Positions 1 to 5,041 of a DNA stretch of 12,596 nt are shown here, piece by piece; within the stretch, counting starts at the first letter, position 1, and every line of letters begins with the position of its first letter. The stretch is from contig JAUWVK010000035.1 in assembly GCA_030617485.1 (NCBI GenBank), forward strand, positions 1 through 12,596. Reading direction: 5' to 3'. Below the pieces are notes generated by a model. The model was not told where the DNA came from. It made no database searches and saw only the letters and a program-made list of their open reading frames with translations. The position numbers and the translations under genes are program-made. The stretch is from Gammaproteobacteria bacterium. Its GTDB lineage: Bacteria > Pseudomonadota > Gammaproteobacteria > SZUA-152.

Positions 1-696
1 TCCCTGGAGGGATTTGTGCTGGTGTGCAAACCACTGACCACTACGACACATGCCAGTCTGAATTTCATCGAGCATCATGAGCCAGCCATTGTCATCGCAC
101 AGTTGGCGAATGCCGGGAAGATAATTCTCGTCGGGTATCTGAATGCCACCTTCACCCTGAATGGGTTCCACCAGCACAGCAACCACGTTTTGATTGTTTT
201 TGGCAACGGCGGCGATGGCGTCGAGGTCATTGAAGGGCACACGCAGAAAACCGCTTACCAGTGGTTCAAAACCGGCCTGTACCTTGCGGTTGCCGGTGGC
301 ACTTAAGGTGGCCAGGGTACGTCCATGGAAACTGCCGTCCATCACCACAATGGTGGGTTGGTCGATGTCTTTGCTATGGCCATACAGCCGGGCGATCTTG
401 ATGGCAGCCTCATTGGCTTCTGCACCGGAGTTACCGAAAAAGACACTGTCCATGCCCGCCAGTTTGGTAAGTTTGTCAGCCAGTGCTTGCTGGTGCTGGA
501 TGGCATAAATATTGGTGGTGTGGATCAGCGTACCTGCCTGTTCGCAGATAGCCTTAGTTACTGCTGGATGGGCATGGCCCAGCCCGCAAACGGCGATACC
601 GCTGAGTGCGTCGAGGTATTGTTTGCCTTCGGTGTCCCACAGCCAGACACCATCGCCTTTTTCAAAGGTGACGGGTAGTGGTGCGTAAGTGCTCAT
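1..696 (-). CDS. argD: Acetylornithine/aspartate-family aminotransferase ArgD, N-terminal part
   Basis: A PLP-dependent class-III aminotransferase, most likely N-acetylornithine aminotransferase of cytoplasmic arginine synthesis (N-acetylglutamate semialdehyde to N-acetylornithine). The 232 visible residues read continuously off the left edge, so the C-terminal part with the PLP lysine is not in the window. Family landmarks in order: an N-terminal strand ending GVWLWDTEGKQYLDALSGIAV, then GHAHP, NSGAEANEAAIKIAR, DGSFHGRT, VEPIQGEGGI and LDEIQTGMCRSG. The usual form of the last motif is QTGMGRTG, so a Cys replaces the first Gly. I chose the ATG at 696 because AGG lies 7 nt upstream; an in-frame ATG at 711 would add five residues (MSGTL) but has no clear ribosome site. 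It has its own promoter and a leader hairpin, described separately. An ornithine or succinylornithine transaminase is possible, since substrate specificity cannot be read here. Confidence 0.9.
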   Translation of the reverse strand, partial: MSTYAPLPVTFEKGDGVWLWDTEGKQYLDALSGIAVCGLGHAHPAVTKAICEQAGTLIHTTNIYAIQHQQALADKLTKLAGMDSVFFGNSGAEANEAAIKIARLYGHSKDIDQPTIVVMDGSFHGRTLATLSATGNRKVQAGFEPLVSGFLRVPFNDLDAIAAVAKNNQNVVAVLVEPIQGEGGIQIPDENYLPGIRQLCDDNGWLMMLDEIQTGMCRSGQWFAHQHKSLQG

Positions 697-753
697 CAAT
701 GTGCCTGACATAATTCAACCAATATTCAACAAACGAAAAAAGTTAAAAGCCTT

Positions 754-788
754 AAAAACAGAAAGGCAGCCCCTAATTAGAGACTGCC
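754..788 (-). terminator. Intrinsic-terminator-like hairpin inside the argD leader
   Basis: Read on the minus strand, GGCAGTCTCT (788-779) pairs with AGGGGCTGCC (774-765) around an AATT loop. The stem is 10 bp including two G-U pairs. It is followed at once by TTTCTGTTTTT (764-754), which is the layout of a Rho-independent terminator. It starts only about 10 nt after the predicted transcription start and ends about 58 nt before the argD ATG. It could be an attenuator for argD or the 3' end of a very short RNA. No leader peptide fits in front of it. Confidence 0.55.
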
Positions 789-804
789 ATCCAACTAGAC
801 GGAA

Positions 805-833
805 ATTCTATAGTCAATCAGAGTGGCTGGCAA
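805..833 (-). promoter_or_regulatory. Sigma70-type promoter for argD
   Basis: On the minus strand, TTGCCA (833-828) and TAGAAT (810-805) are separated by exactly 17 bp. Each box matches the consensus at five of six positions. Transcription would start near 798-800 and run through the hairpin at 788-765 into argD. This is a visual match only. Confidence 0.6.
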
Positions 834-887
834 CTTTTCTTAGGAGGCTACCTTTGGTAATGCGTTGTTTTATTGGAGGGAACAAGA

Positions 888-914
888 AAAAGGCCCGGAT
901 AAACCGGGCCTTTT
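888..914 (-). terminator. Rho-independent terminator after the puuD-like gene
   Basis: AAAAGGCCCGG (888-898) and CCGGGCCTTTT (904-914) form an 11-bp stem with a 5-nt loop. On the minus strand the stem is followed by a T run. It lies 30 nt past the stop of the puuD-like gene and separates it from the argD promoter. The structure is symmetric enough to work on both strands. Confidence 0.85.
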
Positions 915-943
915 AATGCAGTAAAAATCTCTACTTTGTCAGT

Positions 944-1432
944 CTACATAACACCGTGTGTTTGTGCCGCCATGAACCACAGCATGGGGATAGACAGTAA
1001 GGTGTTAGTACGTGAAGCCAGTAGCGCGGTGCGCTTGGCCTTGGCGATTTCTTCAGCGGTGGCTTCGACCATACCCAGAACCCTTTTCTGGTTGGGCCAG
1101 ATAATGCCCCATACGTTCAACAACATGATGGTGCCTAACCATGCGCCAAAACCGATATTCACGAAACCATCCTGGAGGGTGAAAGCAGCGCCAAGGTTAG
1201 GGCCTAACAATCCGGCGCCGGCAATCCAGGTAACCAGTGCAGACCAGCGGAACCAGAGCAGAGCGCGAGGTGCGACATATTTGCCAATGGCAGCAGGTCC
1301 GGGACCTTCTTTATCAGCCAGTGCCGCACCCATGGCAGGTACTTGCACGAAGTTGAAGTAATACAGCAGGCCAATCCAGGTGATGCCTGCCATGAAGTGT
1401 ACCCAGCGTTCTATAAATTGTACGTATTCCAT
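944..1432 (-). CDS. puuD: Short membrane-only urate hydroxylase (PuuD family)
   Basis: A 162-residue integral membrane protein resembling the N-terminal domain of PuuD, the cytochrome-c-linked urate hydroxylase that converts urate to 5-hydroxyisourate in purine catabolism. Four membrane helices are visible at about residues 13-30, 58-78, 92-112 and 137-156. His12 lies at the start of helix 1 (RWVHFMAGITWIGLLYYFNF) and His159 near the C terminus. Full-length PuuD proteins are much longer and end in a cytochrome c domain with a CXXCH motif. No such motif is present, so an electron acceptor would have to be a separate protein. The start at 1432 has AAGG about 8 nt upstream. A 32-residue membrane peptide gene lies 85 nt upstream on the same strand and is probably co-transcribed. 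The family call is from recognition of the fold and sequence; urate activity for the short form is inferred. Confidence 0.72.
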   Translation of the reverse strand: MEYVQFIERWVHFMAGITWIGLLYYFNFVQVPAMGAALADKEGPGPAAIGKYVAPRALLWFRWSALVTWIAGAGLLGPNLGAAFTLQDGFVNIGFGAWLGTIMLLNVWGIIWPNQKRVLGMVEATAEEIAKAKRTALLASRTNTLLSIPMLWFMAAQTHGVM

Positions 1433-1517
1433 TTTAAATACCTTTCAGTCTATGCTCGCTCAACAGCAAGTCTTTAATTTGAATAATCTTTTATTTAATT
1501 GGCATTACTAATGCGAA

Positions 1518-1616
1518 TTAGCTGCCAGACATTGATTTGGCGACAAAGACCAGCACCACAGTGAGAGCAAAACCTGAGATGATGGTGCCGAGTATCGAGT
1601 CGAGAGGGTTTTTCAT
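1518..1616 (-). CDS. Small single-pass membrane protein (32 aa)
   Basis: An unlisted short gene starting MKNPLDSILGTIISGFALTV and ending in a TAA stop after KSMSGS. One hydrophobic helix covers about residues 8-26 and is followed by a lysine, which suggests N-terminus out or a simple anchor. A clear ribosome site (AAGGA) lies 7-8 nt before the ATG at 1616, which is the main reason to accept so short a gene. It sits just upstream of the short puuD-like gene on the same strand with no terminator between them. By analogy with small subunits of respiratory complexes it may be a partner or assembly peptide of that protein, but this is inference. I recognise no named family. Confidence 0.6.
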   Translation of the reverse strand: MKNPLDSILGTIISGFALTVVLVFVAKSMSGS

Positions 1617-1756
1617 GTTATTTCCTTTTCCTGATGCTTATTACGGGTATCTCCCACGTTGTCTACCATGGGTTATTTACCATAGAGAATGGCAGGATAA
1701 ATACCTGAGTTAAATGCTGCGGCTAAAGTAAAGCAAAGCGCCGGGTAATGCAATAT

Positions 1757-1771
1757 TATAAGTGACTTATA
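1757..1771. promoter_or_regulatory. Perfect 15-bp palindrome between puuD-like and hyuB-like genes
   Basis: TATAAGT-G-ACTTATA is a perfect inverted repeat in the divergent intergenic region. A TATAAT hexamer on the minus strand (1760-1755) overlaps its left arm, and a TATATT on the plus strand (1768-1773) overlaps its right arm. A bound dimeric regulator could therefore cover start sites in both directions. Good -35 boxes are not evident, so the promoters are unproven. Confidence 0.35.
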
Positions 1772-1819
1772 TTCTTTTTTTCGAGCCTTTTTGTTATTAG
1801 AAATAGTATAGGGCTAACC

Positions 1820-1843
1820 ATGGATTTCAGTAACAGCGAATGA
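1820..1843 (+). CDS. Possible 7-codon leader ORF coupled to the hyuB-like gene
   Basis: ATG at 1820 reads MDFSNSE and stops at TGA (1841-1843), which overlaps the ATG of the next gene (1840-1842) as ATGA. The only good ribosome site in this stretch, AGGG at about 1810-1813, is spaced 6 nt from this mini-ORF and not from the 1840 start. Translation of the large gene may therefore depend on termination of the mini-ORF. It is very short and could be chance. Confidence 0.3.
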   Translation: MDFSNSE

Positions 1844-3480
1844 CTAAAAATGCTCCCATTACGCCTGCGGACGCTATTCAGCTAAGCATTTTCGCCAGCC
1901 GCATTGAGGCGGTGTGCGATGAGATGGGCGCTGTACTGCAACGTACGGCATTCTCACCCAACATCAAGGATCGGCTGGATTACTCCTGCGCAGTGTTTGA
2001 TACTCAGGGTGAGCTTTGTGCGCAGGCGGCGCATATTCCGGTGCATCTTGGCAGCATGGCTTACGCCATGCGCGGTATCGTGAGTGATGCTGAATGGTTC
2101 GCTGGTGACATGGTGATTTTGAATGATCCTTATCTTGGCGGAACCCATTTGCCGGATGTCACGCTCATTGCTCCTTTGTTTGTGAAAGAAAAGTTTGTAA
2201 ACGAAAAGTTTGTTAAAGAAGTGCTGGTGGGTTTTGTGGTCAATCGTGCCCACCATGCGGATATTGGCTCTGACTCTCCGGGTTCCATGCCCATTTCAAA
2301 TCGTCTGGAAGAAGAAGGTTTGGTCATTCCTCCTTCCCGGTTGATCCGGCGAGGTAAGCTAGATGAAAAAATGATGTCGGCCATTACTCAGGCGACTGCC
2401 AACCCAGAACAGGCGCATGGAGATTTCGCCGCTCAAATCAGTACCAATCGATCCGGTCTTGTCAGGTTGCAAACATTGGTTGATACCATGGGCATAGAAC
2501 AATACGGCCAGTCACTTTTTGCCTTGAATGATTACGCTGAACGTTTGGCGCAAAGTGCCTTACAGATTATTCCTGATGGCCAATACCGGTTTACAGATGT
2601 GATGGACGATGATGGTTGCGGCGCAGAAAATATCCCCATTGAAGTCTGCATTACCGTTGAGGGCCACCATATTCATGTGGATTTCGCCGGCACTGCACCA
2701 CAAACCGGAGGCAACATTAATTGCCCCTTATCAGTGGCCGCCGCAGGCGTGTATTACGTGTTTCGTTGTTTGATGCCAAGTCATACACCTGCCTGTGCGG
2801 GCAGTTTTCGTCCGGTTACTTTATCTGCTCCTGATGGTTGTTTGCTCAATGCACGGCGACCGGCCGCAGTTGCTGCCGGTAATGTCGAAACCAGTACGCG
2901 TGTCGTGGATGTAGTGATGGGTGCGCTGGCGAAAGCACTGCCTGATAAAACACCTGCAGCCAGTCATGGCAGTATGAATAATTTGGCCATGGGTTCGCGT
3001 GTACCGGGAGAAGAGTGGGATTATTACGAAACCATGGGCGGTGGTATGGGCGCAGGGCCAGAGAGTGATGGACTCAGCGCTATACAAACGCACATGACCA
3101 ACACATTAAACACACCAATCGAAGTTCTGGAATTAAATTACCCATTACGTATTCGCCGTTATGCGTTAAGAGATGGTTCTGGCGGGGATGGCAGGCATCG
3201 TGGTGGTGATGGTCTGGTGCGTGAGTTTGAATTTCTTAAATCCACTAACGTGACTTTACTAACCGAGCGGCGAATACATGCCCCGTGGGCTTTATTGGGT
3301 GGGCACGATGGAGAGTGTGGTCTGAATTTGCATGAAGGAGTGATTTTGCCGCCAAAAGTGAATGTGCAAATGCAGGCAGGTGAACGATTGATTGTGGAAA
3401 CGCCGGGTGGTGGTGGCTGGAAAAAGCCAGACCTAAAGCCTGACCTAAAGCCAGACTTAAAATCAGAATTAAAGTCATAA
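1840..3480 (+). CDS. Hydantoinase B/oxoprolinase (HyuB) family protein
   Basis: A 546-residue cytoplasmic HyuB-type subunit. This family partners with HyuA to hydrolyse cyclic amides (N-methylhydantoin, 5-oxoproline) with ATP. Family hallmarks are EAVCDEMGAVLQRTAFSPNI near the N terminus, NDPYLGGTHLPDVT (95-108), NRAHHADIG (135-143), AGGNIN-type glycine loops and the C-terminal GGGGW (about 525-529). The length is normal. The 1840 start is the first possible in frame (an in-frame stop lies at 1831) and family homology begins within 12 residues. No hyuA is adjacent, which is unusual. Two repeat expansions are visible: VKEKF/VNEKF/VKE at residues 115-127, and a KPDL-type tail after the normal C terminus. 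It is divergent from the urate-hydroxylase-like gene, which suggests, without proving, a role in breakdown of a purine or hydantoin ring. Confidence 0.88.
   Translation: MTKNAPITPADAIQLSIFASRIEAVCDEMGAVLQRTAFSPNIKDRLDYSCAVFDTQGELCAQAAHIPVHLGSMAYAMRGIVSDAEWFAGDMVILNDPYLGGTHLPDVTLIAPLFVKEKFVNEKFVKEVLVGFVVNRAHHADIGSDSPGSMPISNRLEEEGLVIPPSRLIRRGKLDEKMMSAITQATANPEQAHGDFAAQISTNRSGLVRLQTLVDTMGIEQYGQSLFALNDYAERLAQSALQIIPDGQYRFTDVMDDDGCGAENIPIEVCITVEGHHIHVDFAGTAPQTGGNINCPLSVAAAGVYYVFRCLMPSHTPACAGSFRPVTLSAPDGCLLNARRPAAVAAGNVETSTRVVDVVMGALAKALPDKTPAASHGSMNNLAMGSRVPGEEWDYYETMGGGMGAGPESDGLSAIQTHMTNTLNTPIEVLELNYPLRIRRYALRDGSGGDGRHRGGDGLVREFEFLKSTNVTLLTERRIHAPWALLGGHDGECGLNLHEGVILPPKVNVQMQAGERLIVETPGGGGWKKPDLKPDLKPDLKSELKS
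2182..2220 (+). repeat. 15-bp in-frame tandem repeat inside the hyuB-like gene
   Basis: Two 15-bp units (2182-2196 coding VKEKF, 2197-2211 coding VNEKF) and a 9-bp partial third (VKE) lengthen the short loop that precedes the conserved LVGFVVNRAHHADIG segment. Related proteins usually have only a few residues here, such as FVDG. It looks like slippage or tandem duplication that kept the frame. Confidence 0.7.
3424..3477 (+). repeat. 12-bp in-frame tandem repeat at the hyuB-like 3' end
   Basis: Units at 3424-3435, 3436-3447, 3448-3459 and 3460-3471 encode KPDL, KPDL, KPDL and KSEL, with a partial fifth (KS) before the stop. The first three units are nearly identical in DNA; the fourth has diverged. 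They extend the protein beyond the family's usual GGGGW(G) ending with a charged tail. Confidence 0.8.
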
Positions 3481-3482
3481 GC

Positions 3483-3516
3483 AAAAAAACGGGTAACACC
3501 TTAACGATGCTACCCG
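3483..3516 (-). terminator. Terminator shared by convergent hyuB-like and rhodanese genes
   Basis: CGGGTAACA (3490-3498) and TGCTACCCG (3508-3516) form a stem of about 9 bp including one G-U pair. On the minus strand it is followed by seven T residues (3489-3483), so it is a good intrinsic terminator for the rhodanese gene. On the plus strand the U tract is weak, and it may serve the hyuB-like gene only partly. Confidence 0.75.
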
Positions 3517-3546
3517 CTTTGTTGTTATGTTATTACTGTTTTTAGA

Positions 3547-4257
3547 CTAGGGGTTATGCACAGTCAGCCCCAGTGATTGCCATGACTGCATGCCACCACG
3601 GTAGTAATAAATTTTATCAGCAGGATAACCCAGGGCTAACAAGTTTTTGATGGCTCGAGGTGATTGACCACACCACATGCCATTGCAGTACAAAGCCACA
3701 TGTTTTGCCTGAGAAAAATCCCATGGATTGTCAGCAGCATTAGCATCGCCACTGAATAGACCCATAATGCTGTCTACAAAAGAGCCACCACCGCCACCTT
3801 TCTTTTTGACGTTTAATTTAACCAGTACTTCAGCCAGCTCTGCTGCAGATTTTTCCGGGTCAAAATTTGTAAAGGGGATATTGATAGAACCGGGTATGGT
3901 TCCTTTTTGAAACCATGATGGGGTCCGTGCGTCGATTAATACGCCTTCACCTACTTCCAGTTTTTTGTCAATGAACTTCAGAAGCTCCAGTTCGGCAACC
4001 GTAGTCACGCCTGGTGCAACAACAAGTGGTTGAATGCAGAATGGCGGACACTTGCGTGAAGTCTTGGTGAAGCCGCCAGTCAGTACGTTGCTCTGATCCT
4101 GTATGCGTTTAATGCTAATAAAATCATCGCCGTGATGGACAGGCACAGAATCCAGGTCCTGAGTAATTTTGACGTCCAGGGCCAGTGCGCTGGTGCTTGC
4201 CAGTGCAAGTGTCAGAGCCGCGGCACTTAAAAAGAAAGTTTGATGGATCTTTTTCAT
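3547..4257 (-). CDS. Secreted rhodanese-domain protein
   Basis: A 236-residue exported protein with a C-terminal rhodanese (sulfurtransferase) domain. A signal peptide covers residues 1-26 (MKKIHQ, hydrophobic core, cleavage near STSALA). The rhodanese domain covers about 85-233: VLIDARTPSWFQKGTIPGSINIPF is the CH2-A-like segment, ALYCNGMWCGQS carries the likely catalytic Cys191, and YYYRGGMQSW is the C-terminal segment. A second cysteine (Cys196) lies in the active loop. A CPPFC pair (Cys70, Cys74) lies ahead of the domain. A KKKGGGGGSF linker near 151-160 leads into an insertion before the active-site strand. AGAGGT about 9 nt upstream supports the start. It probably follows the secreted hypothetical gene upstream (75-nt gap, same strand). 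Periplasmic sulfur transfer or thiol handling is likely; the substrate is unknown. Confidence 0.85.
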   Translation of the reverse strand: MKKIHQTFFLSAAALTLALASTSALALDVKITQDLDSVPVHHGDDFISIKRIQDQSNVLTGGFTKTSRKCPPFCIQPLVVAPGVTTVAELELLKFIDKKLEVGEGVLIDARTPSWFQKGTIPGSINIPFTNFDPEKSAAELAEVLVKLNVKKKGGGGGSFVDSIMGLFSGDANAADNPWDFSQAKHVALYCNGMWCGQSPRAIKNLLALGYPADKIYYYRGGMQSWQSLGLTVHNP

Positions 4258-4332
4258 GGTGGTTTTACCTCTTACTGAATAGTGAAATTAACAAGTACTG
4301 GTTTTGGACAATCCGTGCCTATATTTTAAAAT

Positions 4333-4782
4333 CTATTTTTTAAAATAAAGATCCATAATGATTTTTTGCAGGTGTGAAAGTCGGTTGTCTGTATCGGAAT
4401 CATCGGCGCTGTATTTTTCAAAAACCTGAATTTTGTTTTTTGGAGTGAGCTTGGTGTAAAACTTGTAGGTAGAGGGTCTTTCCAGTCTTAATGTCTCCAC
4501 CATTTTTTGCTGGTTTTTATAGTAGGTCTCATCGTGCGTTTCGCCACTATGAACCTGAGCGCTGGAGCTTGCTTCGTCTGAAAGTGCATCCAGGTAACTG
4601 TCACCAGATTTTGAAGAAGCGGTGCTTGAACTGCGGTTATCAGCTGATTCACCTTCTAAAGCACGAAGATAATCATCTTCGGCAGCAAAAGCCTGGTTAG
4701 CAGCAGTCAGGCAAAATAGTGTGAATAGCAGCGTGGTTAGACGTGGGAACAAATCGAGTTTTGTTTGAGTTGTCTTTTTCAA
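4333..4782 (-). CDS. Secreted hypothetical protein upstream of rhodanese gene
   Basis: A 149-residue protein I cannot assign to a named family. It starts at a TTG codon (4782) with a strong GGGAGG ribosome site 5 nt upstream; no ATG or GTG fits the frame nearby. A signal peptide spans about residues 1-33 (charged start, LTTLLFTLFCLTAA core, cleavage near AFA-AE). The mature N-terminal half is acidic and Ser-rich and carries a degenerate repeat, DDYLRALEGES (36-46) and DSYLDALSDEA (61-71). The C-terminal half (about 85-149) looks compact and helical, with Tyr, Lys and Leu in RPSTYKFYTKLTPKNKIQVF and a final KIIMDLYFKK. It is the likely first gene of a two-gene unit with the secreted rhodanese, so both products would act in the periplasm. 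Confidence 0.75.
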   Translation of the reverse strand: MKKTTQTKLDLFPRLTTLLFTLFCLTAANQAFAAEDDYLRALEGESADNRSSSTASSKSGDSYLDALSDEASSSAQVHSGETHDETYYKNQQKMVETLRLERPSTYKFYTKLTPKNKIQVFEKYSADDSDTDNRLSHLQKIIMDLYFKK

Positions 4783-4839
4783 TGTTGCCTCCCGGAGAAC
4801 GTTAAATTACCTGATTCCATATCCCTGGAAGGTGGTGAC

Positions 4840-4912
4840 TTACATAAAACCTTACTAAATCCCTATGATAATATAAGCATAACCTTATGTTCTAATGTGT
4901 ATCGGCATAGGG
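4840..4912 (+). promoter_or_regulatory. Candidate asnO promoter with nested inverted repeats
   Basis: TTACAT (4840-4845) and TATGAT (4864-4869), 18 bp apart, are a possible promoter for the downstream asparagine-synthase-type gene. Overlapping it, CCCTATG (4861-4867) and CATAGGG (4906-4912) are inverted repeats, with ATAAG (4873-4877) and CTTAT (4884-4888) nested inside. The 259-bp gap between the divergent genes (4783-5041) holds nothing else I can name. Low certainty. Confidence 0.25.
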
Positions 4913-5041
4913 CTAAAAAACATTAGGGTTACTTTCTGAGCGAATTTTATGATAGACGGGTGTTGCCAGAGCCTGAGTTAGGTGGGGTGTGGTGAAAATC
5001 CACGTTAGAATGGCTCCTTTCCAGAGTGAGGTTCTGTTTCC

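Noticed and set aside
16..678. Plus-strand open frames over the argD region
   Set aside because: The minus strand gives a continuous, clearly recognisable aminotransferase. The plus frames have no family resemblance or good ribosome sites and are antisense shadows.
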